DNA from: Mesobacillus subterraneus
GTDB taxonomy: Bacteria; Bacillota; Bacilli; Bacillales; Cytobacillaceae
Reading direction: 5' to 3'
Assembly (NCBI RefSeq): GCF_023715485.1
Contig: NZ_JAMBOF010000004.1
Coordinates: 274,614-338,613, forward strand
Length of the DNA stretch: 64,000 bases
The notes beneath the pieces were generated by a model. It ran no database searches and was not told the origin of the DNA. It saw only the letters and a list, made by a program, of their open reading frames with translations. Positions 24,801-33,811 of the stretch are shown piece after piece. Each line of letters opens with the position of its first letter. Within the stretch, counting starts at the first letter, position 1. The translations under genes and the position numbers were made by a program.

Positions 24801-26438
24801 TCAATCTCCCCTTAAATTTTTTAAAATCCCTTGAAAAATTACTTTTTTAATAATGGATGGTTCCTTGAATTCCTGTTCAAAAACGACATCTTCAAGCCAG
24901 TGAGAATCGAAAGCGCTTCCTTCGATGAAATTCTCAATATCGTTGTGGCCAGGTGGATTGTAGATGACCAGGTCGACACCAAATTGATTCAGCAGCAGCA
25001 ACAGTGCTGCATCAGACCTTGTCATCGTCCCATTTATTTCATTATTATATAAAATCACCTTAGGTACTTCCTGGGAATAATCAAATTTTTGCAGCATCTT
25101 TAAGATGTTTTCCGGCACCTGCATCGACTGGGTAAAAAGATAAATCCTCAGCTCTTCTTCGTTTTCACGATGCTGCGGCTTAAGCTTCGGGCTTACACAA
25201 AGATTTCTGATTGCTTCTGCCAGACCCTTTTGGAGGCCCGTCGGCAAATGGTTATACTTCCAGTAGTGGGTACCGGCCATTTTTTCCGGATCAAGCAGCC
25301 CGTCTTTCCCCAGAGCATTGCGGTAATGGAACCGAAAATCGCTGTTCGCTCCGGAGGAAAATGGAAAGCTTTTAATCAGCAATGTATTCTCATGTCCCAT
25401 CAATCCATGAAGACGGTCCCAGTACTCCCTGCGATTCCTGCTGACCCCGTTTATTTTTGAAAACAAAGCCGGAATCTTGACGGTTCCGCTTTTAACTTCA
25501 AAATTCGGACGGATCATCGCTTTTTCCCTGGCAAGCAAAAACAATTCGTCATAGGTTGTTTTCAAAGTAATTGCTGAAGGAGCATAATCCCTTAACTGCC
25601 ATGGTTTATATAAACCAGATCCTTCATGGTTCAGGATAGTTTCTATTTCTCGGGATGCCCTGTATGCAACCGTTGCTGTACGCTTCCGCTTTTCGGCAGG
25701 AAACGGCTCCGGTGCTTTCTTTTCAGGAAAGACATGGACGAAGGTCTGCTCTTTCCCTGGGTCGACCATCGAAAAAACGTCATTTCCATCTGGGGTGAAT
25801 GATACTAGGTCACAGCCAACTTTCATTAGGAAGTAAAGGAAATATTGATGGCTTTTCTTGTAATTCCCGTACCATAGGAAACTTGGCATGCTTTTTTCCG
25901 GATCTGCATCCTTTAAAGCATTTTCCAGGTGGTTGAACGACCATTTTACGACATCGACAAGGACCCTTCTCAGCTCTGGACTCTTAAGTCCGCCTTCCTC
26001 TCTACTTGCAAAAAATTCCACCATCTGGATCGCTGCTTCTCTTATTTTCCGGTGAACCAGCGAATTACCAGCCGATATTAACAATTTTTCACCGTCCAGG
26101 AATGCGACAAAACGATTGATGGAGAGATTTTGGTCCTTATTTATATTGATAATCTTTTGGATTGATTGAAAATGAGCATTATCAATTGTTTTATCAAGCG
26201 AATCATCACTTAATAAGATTATGCTGTGTTTATGGACATAATCGTACAGCTGATTGTAATACTCATCTTCATCAAGTGGTATGCCAATGAACCGGGCAAG
26301 CACCTGGCCGATATGCATGGATGTACCATCTTTCTGAAAAAGCGGGCGCTCACTTGCCGCCTTTTCCAAAAGGCCTAACCAATTGTCATATGTAACCGGC
26401 AGTGTATGTATTTTTATTTGGTTTATCGATGGATACAT
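24801..26438 (-). CDS. yceG: YceG family protein of the Ter stress cluster
   Basis: A 545-residue cytosolic protein matching the YceG-like family, found almost only next to TerD/TelA genes. No enzyme motif is evident to me. The C-terminal part includes a segment with a strand-loop pattern (FGVDLVIYNPPGHNDIENF). It is the first gene of a unit continuing with yceH and two terD copies. The ATG at 26438 is preferred to GTG three codons upstream, because the GGGAAG box touches the GTG. A candidate ECF sigma promoter lies 139 bases upstream. Confidence 0.85.
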   Translation of the reverse strand: MYPSINQIKIHTLPVTYDNWLGLLEKAASERPLFQKDGTSMHIGQVLARFIGIPLDEDEYYNQLYDYVHKHSIILLSDDSLDKTIDNAHFQSIQKIININKDQNLSINRFVAFLDGEKLLISAGNSLVHRKIREAAIQMVEFFASREEGGLKSPELRRVLVDVVKWSFNHLENALKDADPEKSMPSFLWYGNYKKSHQYFLYFLMKVGCDLVSFTPDGNDVFSMVDPGKEQTFVHVFPEKKAPEPFPAEKRKRTATVAYRASREIETILNHEGSGLYKPWQLRDYAPSAITLKTTYDELFLLAREKAMIRPNFEVKSGTVKIPALFSKINGVSRNRREYWDRLHGLMGHENTLLIKSFPFSSGANSDFRFHYRNALGKDGLLDPEKMAGTHYWKYNHLPTGLQKGLAEAIRNLCVSPKLKPQHRENEEELRIYLFTQSMQVPENILKMLQKFDYSQEVPKVILYNNEINGTMTRSDAALLLLLNQFGVDLVIYNPPGHNDIENFIEGSAFDSHWLEDVVFEQEFKEPSIIKKVIFQGILKNLRGD

Positions 26439-26576
26439 AAAAGTCACTTCCCACTAAGCGCGAAAGTCTAAAGTTATAAGCAATTCAATTGCTTTTTCAA
26501 ATCCGAGTTAACAACCCAGCCTATATTTACCATCATACCATACATGGAGTCTTGTATTTCTATTTGTATTAGCTAG

Positions 26577-26603
26577 TACGTATGAAAACGGAAAAAAGTT
26601 TCA
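26577..26603 (-). promoter_or_regulatory. Candidate ECF sigma (sigmaW-like) promoter upstream of yceG
   Basis: On the minus strand TGAAAC (26598-26603) is followed after 17 bases by CGTA (26577-26580). The sigmaW consensus is TGAAAC, 16-17 bases, CGTA, so both boxes are perfect and only the spacer is at the long end. It lies 139 bases before the yceG start, in the gap behind the divergent small gene. Confidence 0.6.
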
Positions 26604-26687
26604 ATTAATTCCACGTTTCCTGATTTTTCACCTTTATTCCTGTCCTTGCATATAGTTGAGTACTAAGATCAGGAAGGTGGACTTCAT

Positions 26688-26954
26688 ATGCGTTTCTTAT
26701 ACAAAAGGCAGCCAGCCGAAGAATTGCAGCTCGAGCTACGGGATGTCAGGCAGGCAATGTCCTCCGGAGGCCTTGTTTTATTTGACTTGCTCTTCTATTC
26801 TTTCATTTTCGCTATATTGATCATGCCTATGCAAGCAGGTTTTATGCAATTTAGCGGTCTTTTTTTACTTGTTTATGGTGCTTTCACCTGCTTATTTCTG
26901 TTCATCCGCAGGTCAGTGAATAAATATAGCGGAACTAATAAATTTATGAAATAA
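26688..26954 (+). CDS. Small two-helix membrane protein, unknown function
   Basis: An 88-residue protein with a basic N-terminus and two hydrophobic helices (about 30-48 and 52-72), ending in a basic tail. The start ATG 26688 is well supported by AGGAAGGTGG about 8 bases upstream. It is on the plus strand between two minus-strand parts of the Ter cluster and overlaps the 3' end of the HAD gene tail to tail by 11 bases. I recognise no family. Its position suggests it could be a membrane partner of the Ter system, but that is inference. Confidence 0.65.
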   Translation: MRFLYKRQPAEELQLELRDVRQAMSSGGLVLFDLLFYSFIFAILIMPMQAGFMQFSGLFLLVYGAFTCLFLFIRRSVNKYSGTNKFMK

Positions 26955-27735
26955 TCCTTTTAATTTTCCTTAGTATTTCTTCTCCAGCATAAGCACCCTG
27001 CTGTTCTGTAAAAATATAGGTCATCAGTTCAGTTTGTTCAGCAAGCTCACCATGCGCGGGTATAAAACTATGGTCACACTTCACCAGAAAGTCTTCATCC
27101 AGAAGCGAGTCACCTGCTCCTATCAGTGTATTTATTCCCTCCCTATCCTTTATAAAGGATACTGCTTCTCCCTTGCTGATCGGATTAGGCATAAAATACA
27201 GCTTCCGTCCTTGATATGATATTCTCCAACCATATGCAGATGCAGCTCTCTTGAAATCCAGCACTTGCTGAGCATCAAGCTTTTCATCAAGCAAGTAATA
27301 AAGAAAAAGTCCCTCTGCAGATTTGAGCTTTCCGTTAACATGAAAGATATCCTTTAGGAGTATATCCTTTAATTCATCCATTGAAGCACACTCCTGCTTC
27401 AGTCTTCCGGATATATTCTCCCGCCAGTCGCGCAGCGGCTTGCCACCATATAAAATTTCTGCGCCATTAAATGTGACCGCATACTTAACAGGAATACGCT
27501 CCTTAAAAATAAATACCCTCTCGAACTGTTTAGTCGTTCTTGTTGTTACTGGTACAAGAAGCAGTTCCTGAGCGATTTCCTGGAGAATCTCTAACGCTCT
27601 GCAAGTCATAAAGGCAAGATTTTGGTCTTCCTTTATTTCGACCGCCTCCATCTGATTATTCAAAGCAGGTCCTAAATCCTCCAGTGCTTTCCTTGAATAA
27701 ATGATCGTCCTGTCCAGGTCGGTTGCAAACATCAT
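26944..27735 (-). CDS. HAD family phosphatase of the Ter cluster
   Basis: A 263-residue haloacid dehalogenase superfamily protein with a Cof/sucrose-phosphatase-like layout. Motif I is ATDLDRT near the N-terminus (nucleophile Asp and acid Asp), motif II is a Thr in VTTRTTKQF, motif III a later Lys, and motif IV GDSLLDED. It is the last gene of the biosynthetic module terD-terC-CitE-PRTase-StiP-HAD and starts 6 bases after the StiP stop. A phosphatase step on a phosphoribosylated product is the likely role, by context. Confidence 0.82.
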   Translation of the reverse strand: MMFATDLDRTIIYSRKALEDLGPALNNQMEAVEIKEDQNLAFMTCRALEILQEIAQELLLVPVTTRTTKQFERVFIFKERIPVKYAVTFNGAEILYGGKPLRDWRENISGRLKQECASMDELKDILLKDIFHVNGKLKSAEGLFLYYLLDEKLDAQQVLDFKRAASAYGWRISYQGRKLYFMPNPISKGEAVSFIKDREGINTLIGAGDSLLDEDFLVKCDHSFIPAHGELAEQTELMTYIFTEQQGAYAGEEILRKIKRIIS

Positions 27736-27741
27736 GGTGCT

Positions 27742-28842
27742 TCACCCCTTTATCTGCTTTATTAGGCCGCAGCAGGCATAATCCATATCTGGGTAGTGGA
27801 CCAGCTCGACCCCTTTCACTTTCGCCAGCAGTTGAATATGCTCAATATAAGGGTTATTGAAATCCTTAATGAGTATTTTCCAAGGTACTCTCCGCAACAA
27901 AACTCTTGTGGTTTCCCCAACTCCCGGTTTTATAAGATTTATATTCTTAAAAGCGAATTCACTGGCAATCTTATTTACAGTATCCATACCTTTAAAATCG
28001 GCAAGTTGATCTTCCGCCATTTCCCTGGATAATCCTTTTTCTGCAAGACTATAAACTGCGGGGAATTCACGGCTGATGATTTCTACAAAGTCTGCTGAAA
28101 CATCTATATCCTCGAATTCTTTATAGTATTTTGCTCCATGAAAGTCGCCCTTTTTAATATAATCTTCATTCAGCACCGTCCTGCTGATCAGGCCTGAGAC
28201 CGTTGAATTCAGGCAAGCGCTCGGGAGAAGGAAGTCTTCCCTTGTGCCATACAAGGTTGAACAGTGTCCTGGGTCTGCAAGGACGGCGATATTGTCATCC
28301 AAATGGATTCCGTATTGTTCACAAATTTCCATGCACGATTTTTGGAGTTCCCGAGAAATTGCACCTTTTCCTGTCCACCCATCAATGAATTGGATTTCCC
28401 TCCCCTTGTGCTGGTCAAGTATATGAAGGATGGCATTTTCGTCCACTCCCCTGCCCCTGATGATTGAAATGCTGTAGTGAGGAAGACTCGCACCGTACTT
28501 ACATTCGATATACCTTTTAATTAACACTCCCACTGGGGTACCAGCACGGGCCAATGATACTAGGACCGTATTCTTGCCTTTTGTCTTATAAATCTGCTCA
28601 GCTACGATGCCTGTCAATAGTGCAACTTCCATCTTGGAAGAACCGAGGAGGCTCCAGAATAAATCCATATATTCATCGCTTGGCTTCTCTTCGATCGGCA
28701 GCGTTTCACTATAATGCCTGCCATTCTGCACCTGTTTTTCCCGGATCTCCGCGGACCCTTCCAAGTCAATTCCTGATAAATCCTTAAGCAGAAAAGTCAC
28801 ATCTTCTTTTTCGTACGATCCAAACTTAACATCATCCATCAT
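27742..28842 (-). CDS. StiP-type phosphoribosyltransferase-like protein of the Ter cluster
   Basis: A 366-residue protein of the family named StiP, originally described as a putative cysteine protease but now viewed as a phosphoribosyltransferase with a C-terminal PELOTA-like RNA-binding domain. A PRPP-loop-like segment reads IQFIDGWTGKGAI (about residues 155-167). The C-terminal 80 residues (after INLIKPGVGETTRVLLRR) form the small second domain. It overlaps the preceding gene by 4 bases. Families of this kind are known from Ter gene neighbourhoods; the product is unknown. Confidence 0.8.
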   Translation of the reverse strand: MMDDVKFGSYEKEDVTFLLKDLSGIDLEGSAEIREKQVQNGRHYSETLPIEEKPSDEYMDLFWSLLGSSKMEVALLTGIVAEQIYKTKGKNTVLVSLARAGTPVGVLIKRYIECKYGASLPHYSISIIRGRGVDENAILHILDQHKGREIQFIDGWTGKGAISRELQKSCMEICEQYGIHLDDNIAVLADPGHCSTLYGTREDFLLPSACLNSTVSGLISRTVLNEDYIKKGDFHGAKYYKEFEDIDVSADFVEIISREFPAVYSLAEKGLSREMAEDQLADFKGMDTVNKIASEFAFKNINLIKPGVGETTRVLLRRVPWKILIKDFNNPYIEHIQLLAKVKGVELVHYPDMDYACCGLIKQIKG

Positions 28843-30197
28843 TCTTTCACCATCCGGCTATGATAGAAAACAATATTAATAGAAGGAATGCCTGTTTTTC
28901 GAAACTCTTCAAGCATTGGCTTCAGCCACTCATCAGGTACTTCCCGTTCAAAGAGAATAAAAACTTCGTCATACTGTAATGGTCTCACATTGTACAGGTA
29001 ATGCTGAATCTCAGGATCTTCTGGATTAGGGAACGCCATACCATAGCGAGCACCATACCCTTCTTTATCGACGATATGGATAGGACTTCTAGTCGTAGAC
29101 TGATAGCTTACATTTCCTTCCATAAAGGCCGCCGTTTTCATCGGGATATACATGAATTCACCGGTGCCAACAAGCAAAGTCCTTTTTCCCAGGGACTTTT
29201 GCGATAGCCTGATTGCCAGATTGGAAAGAGTCTTGTCTAGTGAAACTCTTTGCTGCTCATTCATTCCGAACCTTCCGCTTAGAGCAGAAAAAGGGATACC
29301 CTCAAGTTTTCCACCGTAAAAACTGGAAATGCCCTCTGAAGACATTTGCTCCACATGTATCTTTTCAATTACCGGCTCCTGCATATTGAATGTCTGCTGT
29401 TCCGAAAGGATTTCCGCTTCCGGAGAATGCCCCGATACTGAAAACTTCCCTCTTAACATGCTTACACAGTTAATTTTAATTCCCAGTTCATTCTCGAGTT
29501 CGTTAAATTTCTCTGCATGCTCATCCGACCGCCAGTCAAGAATGGAAACAACTGAGTAAACATCTCGGGGGAATTCGGCTTGGATGGAGCGGATTATGTT
29601 AATTGCCGTTTTCCCAGTAGACATTTCATCGTCGACAAGGATAATTTCCCTCTTATTATCCAATAGCTCACTGGCAATATAACAACGATGGGACGTCGCA
29701 TGGGAATGTTCTTCCTCGAATGTGATTACCGGGATTTCTTCAGCAACTATTTCCCTAGTCGTGTGAAAATAATCAGCCTTTGTGAATGCAGCAAAAAAAG
29801 CATGTCCAAGAGCCGTTGCGGTTTCGGCAAATCCAATAATTACAGGAGAGATTTCTTCAGGTATGAATGCGTCAGGTATACTAGGGTTATCTTTCATAAA
29901 TTGCTCCTGAAGCTTTAATTCTTTTGAGTAACTCATTCCTGTCGTCTTGATGGCATATTGGTCGGCAAGCAGCGATCCTGTAAGCATGCCTTTCGCAGGA
30001 TCGATTGGCATATGCTTTCCTAAAATTTTGCTGACAAACAAGAACGACCGCTTTTTATTCCTCCTCGCAGCCATGACAAACAACTCCTCAATGGGGAGGT
30101 TGAATGGGTTCTCGGCAATTTCCAAGTCGATTGAAAGGCTATCAAGAATTTGATATGAATATTTCCTGTTTAAGTAAGTCGATGTTTGTGATTCCAT
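28839..30197 (-). CDS. Phosphoribosyltransferase with TRSP domain, Ter cluster
   Basis: A 452-residue protein. The N-terminal part is a phosphoribosyltransferase domain with a clear PRPP motif (IILVDDEMSTGKTAINII, about 180-197). The C-terminal part contains the TRSP motif (STTRSPIHI) that gives the TRSP domain its name. The ATG at 30197 (MESQTSTYL) is chosen because GGGGTGCTTCAAG precedes it; the frame extends 24 codons further inside the upstream gene. With the StiP protein, the CitE-like lyase and the HAD phosphatase it forms the module proposed to make a nucleoside-like metabolite. Confidence 0.82.
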   Translation of the reverse strand: MESQTSTYLNRKYSYQILDSLSIDLEIAENPFNLPIEELFVMAARRNKKRSFLFVSKILGKHMPIDPAKGMLTGSLLADQYAIKTTGMSYSKELKLQEQFMKDNPSIPDAFIPEEISPVIIGFAETATALGHAFFAAFTKADYFHTTREIVAEEIPVITFEEEHSHATSHRCYIASELLDNKREIILVDDEMSTGKTAINIIRSIQAEFPRDVYSVVSILDWRSDEHAEKFNELENELGIKINCVSMLRGKFSVSGHSPEAEILSEQQTFNMQEPVIEKIHVEQMSSEGISSFYGGKLEGIPFSALSGRFGMNEQQRVSLDKTLSNLAIRLSQKSLGKRTLLVGTGEFMYIPMKTAAFMEGNVSYQSTTRSPIHIVDKEGYGARYGMAFPNPEDPEIQHYLYNVRPLQYDEVFILFEREVPDEWLKPMLEEFRKTGIPSINIVFYHSRMVKE

Positions 30198-31326
30198 CTT
30201 GAAGCACCCCGTATACCTGTGATTTCCGCAAAATCTTTTGTGCCCAATAATAGTGCGGTTTAATTTCATTCATTTTATTTGCGAAGGCACTTTTTCTGAC
30301 TCCATTGTGATTCTCAGCTTCTTCTACAATGTTTTTCGCATCAATGTACTCTTCGTAGCTGACAGCATTCAATGCATGGACTGTTTTAATATGGCTCGGA
30401 TGGATGATTGTTTTTCCAGTTAATCCATTTGCGATATCCATCATGATTTCCTGGATCAATCCGTCCATATGCCTATCGATCAATTCAGTTCGCCACTTCA
30501 AGCCCTCCTGTCCGAAGGGAGTCTGTCTCAACTGCGGCTTTAATATTCTTTGCGTCGAGGAGAAATACTCCCAAACAGGACCTGACACCACATATGGACT
30601 GTCAAAACGGAGGAAGACATTGACGATATCTGAAATGCAATCGCGGATTACACCGATATCATAAACAGTTGTATCTGCGTTCCTCCTGATCCCATATAGG
30701 CCGCTGAAATCGGTTGCGCCGATGCGGACATTCAAAATCAGTTCCCTGAATTCATCGACAGCTGCTTTAATTGCGAGCAATTCTTCCAATCTAGTTTCTT
30801 TTTCTATTATTTTCTTTGTTTCTAAAATTGGCATTGCATATAAAAGGTCTCCAGTAGTATTTAATTGATTGATAAATTTTAAAATCTTTTTTCCTGCGAC
30901 AGGTTCGAACTTGGGAATGACAATACCGGTTAGTACCTTTAACGCTTCACCAGCTGCCTCTGCGATATTCTCGAGTTGATCAAGGCTTCTGATCCTGACG
31001 AAAATCAGCGGCAGTTCATCCTGAGATAGATATCCTTTGCCAAGTGCATCGGCTAGGTGGTTTAATTCTGCAACCAATTGCTTTTCTGCCTTGTCAACCT
31101 CATGGTCAGCAATAGAATCCTCAAGGCAAATAACCATAGATGCAAGTCCATCATGCTTTTTCAGCAGCAATTCCTGATGGATATTTTCTCGTGTTGCTGG
31201 CATGTACAAGGTTGCTCCTAGGGCATATGCAAGTTCATCTCGTTGAGTATGTTTATTGAACCTGGCTGGTTTTACAAAGAAAAGGCTGTCTAATTCTTTT
31301 TCATAAAGATTCGAGAACAATTTCAC
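30142..31326 (-). CDS. CitE-like C-C bond lyase (TIM barrel) of the Ter cluster
   Basis: A 394-residue protein of the HpcH/HpaI aldolase and citrate-lyase-beta superfamily. The substrate/metal block VICLEDSIADHEV and a second acidic segment RIGATDFSGLYG match the TIM-barrel lyases seen in Ter operons. The start is GTG at 31326 with AAAAGGGGAA about 9 bases upstream. Its 3' end overlaps the phosphoribosyltransferase gene by 56 bases. It probably forms or cleaves a carbon-carbon bond in the pathway encoded by this cluster; the substrate is unknown. Confidence 0.8.
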   Translation of the reverse strand: MKLFSNLYEKELDSLFFVKPARFNKHTQRDELAYALGATLYMPATRENIHQELLLKKHDGLASMVICLEDSIADHEVDKAEKQLVAELNHLADALGKGYLSQDELPLIFVRIRSLDQLENIAEAAGEALKVLTGIVIPKFEPVAGKKILKFINQLNTTGDLLYAMPILETKKIIEKETRLEELLAIKAAVDEFRELILNVRIGATDFSGLYGIRRNADTTVYDIGVIRDCISDIVNVFLRFDSPYVVSGPVWEYFSSTQRILKPQLRQTPFGQEGLKWRTELIDRHMDGLIQEIMMDIANGLTGKTIIHPSHIKTVHALNAVSYEEYIDAKNIVEEAENHNGVRKSAFANKMNEIKPHYYWAQKILRKSQVYGVLQDGITNIDLLKQEIFISNS

Positions 31327-31408
31327 GGAAAAATTCCCCTTTTTGGGTGATATAGATAAAAAGAAAGGGAGCAGACATAAGTCAGTTCCCCGGAAAGTAA
31401 GTCTTTAA

Positions 31409-32197
31409 TTATTGTACGTTCTTTTGCTGCTCATTCTCTTCAGCTTTTTTCTTGTTCATATAGTGGACCACGAATGTAGCTCCAAATGTAACAAGCAATA
31501 GAATAAAGAAGTAAATGTGATCAATGTGGATACCAAACACTCCAGCGAACATCTTGACAGCGATGATCAAGATCAAAATGTAGGCAGTCGTTTCTAGCTC
31601 AGGAACGCGGTCAATCAATTTCAGGAATATACCGGCGACTCCTCGCATCATCAAGACACCAAGCATACCCCCAAGCAACAACACCCAGACTTCCTGGCTG
31701 ATACCAAATGCTGCAAGGACACTGTCAACTGAGAACGCGATATCCATTATCTCAACAGCAGCAACTGTTCCCCAGAACGTACCGAACAAGCGGATAAGCA
31801 AACCGCCCTGGTTAACCCCTTCAATTTCCTCGATATCTGGGTCTTCACCTTTTCTCTTATCCATGAAGTATTTAATTGCCAGCCAGGCCAGGTAGCCAGC
31901 TCCAAGTACTTTAACCCACCAGAATTCTATTAAATAAACACCAATGCCGATTGCGATGAAACGGAAAATATAAGCACCAAGCAATCCATAGAATAATGCT
32001 TTTTTCCTTTGTTTTTCAGGCAAATGCTTAACCATAACCGCTAGAACCAGTGCATTGTCTGCTGAGAGAAGCCCTTCCAGGATCACCAGTGTACCAATCA
32101 ATCCCCAGCTAACTGGGTCGCTTAAAACTCTAACCCACATATCCCAATCAAAAAACTGGGCATAAGTATCTATAAATCCTTGTAATATTTCAGGCAT
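31409..32197 (-). CDS. terC: TerC family integral membrane protein (YceF type)
   Basis: A 262-residue TerC protein with about seven transmembrane helices. The family motifs with acidic residues inside the membrane are present (EGLLSADNALVLAVMV and VEIMDIAFSVDSVLA). TerC/YceF/Alx proteins export manganese and help metallate secreted enzymes. The ATG at 32197 (MPEILQGF) is used because GGGAGG lies 8 bases before it; the frame extends 23 codons further through a terminator hairpin. Second gene of the unit that starts with terD. Confidence 0.9.
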   Translation of the reverse strand: MPEILQGFIDTYAQFFDWDMWVRVLSDPVSWGLIGTLVILEGLLSADNALVLAVMVKHLPEKQRKKALFYGLLGAYIFRFIAIGIGVYLIEFWWVKVLGAGYLAWLAIKYFMDKRKGEDPDIEEIEGVNQGGLLIRLFGTFWGTVAAVEIMDIAFSVDSVLAAFGISQEVWVLLLGGMLGVLMMRGVAGIFLKLIDRVPELETTAYILILIIAVKMFAGVFGIHIDHIYFFILLLVTFGATFVVHYMNKKKAEENEQQKNVQ

Positions 32198-32237
32198 TCT
32201 TGTAGTTCCTCCCACTTTGTTGTGTATATTCTCTATA

Positions 32238-32264
32238 GAAAGACCCGGCATCGGCCGGGCCTTC
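32238..32264 (-). terminator. Hairpin between terD and terC (internal terminator or attenuator)
   Basis: On the minus strand GGCCCGGC pairs with GCCGGGTC around CGAT and is followed by TTTC. It lies in the 87-base gap between terD and terC and may let terD be expressed above the rest of the operon. Confidence 0.6.
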
Positions 32265-32284
32265 ATTAACCAGCATATTTAATT

Positions 32285-32866
32285 TTACCCTATTTGGAGC
32301 CCAAAGTCTGTAGCAAGTGCTGCCAATCCGCCCTGGTATCCACTGCCAATCGCACTGAATTTCCATTCGTTGTTATGGCGATATAGCTCTCCAACAACGA
32401 TTGCTGTTTCAATCGAGAAGTCTTCGCCGAGGTCATAGCGGATAAGTTCTTCATTAGAACCTGCATTCAAAATTCTTACATAAGAGTTAGATACCTGGCC
32501 AAAGTTCTGGCGGCGACCTTCTCCGTCATGGATCGTGATGGTAAACGCAATCCTTTTCACTTCTGCCGGCACTGCAGACAAATCAACATTGACTGCTTCA
32601 TCGTCCCCCTCCCCTGCTCCTGTCCGGTTATCACCAGTATGTACAACGGATCCGTTTCCACCTGTCGTATTGTTGTAGAATACGAAGTCGCTTTCAGAAG
32701 TTACTTTGCCATTTTCTCCTAATAAAAAAACAGATGAATCAAGGTCAAAGTCATTTCCGCCATCATATTTATTAACATCCCATCCTAAGCCAACAACTAC
32801 CTTTGTCATACCAGGGTTAGTTTTTGTTAAATCTACTTTTTGGCCTTTTGATAAACTGATTGCCAT
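32285..32866 (-). CDS. terD: TerD family calcium-binding stress protein (copy 3, operon leader)
   Basis: A 193-residue TerD protein (YceC/YceD type) opening [15 protein letters not shown], with the acidic sites FDLDSSVF and GEGDDEA. The start ATG 32866 is set by GGAGGTAG 5 bases upstream; an earlier in-frame ATG would place the ribosome binding site inside the gene. It is the first gene of the long unit leading into terC and the metabolic genes, and a sigmaW-like promoter lies 35 bases before the start. Confidence 0.92.
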   Translation of the reverse strand: MAISLSKGQKVDLTKTNPGMTKVVVGLGWDVNKYDGGNDFDLDSSVFLLGENGKVTSESDFVFYNNTTGGNGSVVHTGDNRTGAGEGDDEAVNVDLSAVPAEVKRIAFTITIHDGEGRRQNFGQVSNSYVRILNAGSNEELIRYDLGEDFSIETAIVVGELYRHNNEWKFSAIGSGYQGGLAALATDFGLQIG

Positions 32867-32900
32867 TTTTTCTACCTCCAAAAATTTATTTCGTTATACA

Positions 32901-32926
32901 TACGGTTAATTCTCATTAAGGTTTCG
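32901..32926 (-). promoter_or_regulatory. SigmaW-like promoter of the terD-terC operon
   Basis: On the minus strand CGAAAC (32921-32926) is followed after exactly 16 bases by CGTA (32901-32904). This matches the sigmaW consensus TGAAAC-16-CGTA in all but the first base. The homologous B. subtilis yceCDEFGH operon is known to be under sigmaW and sigmaB control. The distance to the ATG is about 35 bases. Confidence 0.7.
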
Positions 32927-32974
32927 TAATTGCTATAAATATTTTTTCACAATTTCGTCCTAAATTCAAATATA

Positions 32975-33556
32975 TTAGCTTTTCCACTTAGGCGGCGTAT
33001 TTTTATCCCAGAAGATCCTGCCGAGTTCATAATGAGTCTGGAAGCTGTCGTGATAAGTGTGGTAATGGAAATTAAACCAGAAACCTTCCTTCGGCGGCTG
33101 ATCCCTCCTCACATGGAAACGGATGATATCCTTGCCATTGTCGTCGATAATGTGGAAAATCTTTTCTGATTCTCCTCCGCCAGGCATCTCGGTAATTCGA
33201 AGGGAATTCAATTTTTCCCCAGGGTACTGGATCGATACCGTTTCAATTGCCTTTTCGATATTGGGCAGGATTGTCTGCCTGAACTCGTCCTCAATGACAG
33301 GGCCAATCTTTGTACCAAACTTTTGAAAAGATTGCTGCTCGGCTTCTTTCATCGCCCAGCCTATGAATTTATCCCTTTCTGCTTCCTCATCGACTGGGGT
33401 ATCAAGCTTATCAAAATAAGATGTTTCGGCAGAGGAGGATTTTTCAGCCCGTTCACCTGTAGTTGTCAGGAATCCATTCGCCTGGGCAGGCGATACCATC
33501 CCAAAAGTAAAGATGGAGATCATGACGACGAGCGATTTGCGCAGCCATGCTGGCAT
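32975..33556 (-). CDS. ypjP: YpjP family protein
   Basis: A 193-residue protein with an N-terminal signal or anchor segment (about 4-26) and a soluble domain containing a conserved aromatic and His-rich end (NFHYHTYHDSFQTHYELG). It matches YpjP of B. subtilis by position and length; the function is unknown. ATG 33556 is chosen over GTG three codons upstream, because AGGAA abuts the GTG. It marks the right edge of the Ter cluster insertion relative to the B. subtilis order thyB-ypjQ-ypjP-ypiP. Confidence 0.75.
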   Translation of the reverse strand: MPAWLRKSLVVMISIFTFGMVSPAQANGFLTTTGERAEKSSSAETSYFDKLDTPVDEEAERDKFIGWAMKEAEQQSFQKFGTKIGPVIEDEFRQTILPNIEKAIETVSIQYPGEKLNSLRITEMPGGGESEKIFHIIDDNGKDIIRFHVRRDQPPKEGFWFNFHYHTYHDSFQTHYELGRIFWDKNTPPKWKS

Positions 33557-33811
33557 GTGGATCACTTCCTTACGTATCAGAATAAATAATTATCAGCTAA
33601 ACTATCAAGCTGCATTATTACTTTAAAATATTTAAGAGCACGGTTAATTATTGGATGTTTTGGCAAGGATAAAAAGAAAAATATATTCTATAGCAATATT
33701 ATAACTTGTTTATACGTAAAAATGGGCAAAGGGTTTCAAATTTTTCGATAATGGATAAAAGAAAATATTAGGTTATTTGAACTGAACTTCAAATGATAGG
33801 GAGGTAATTTT

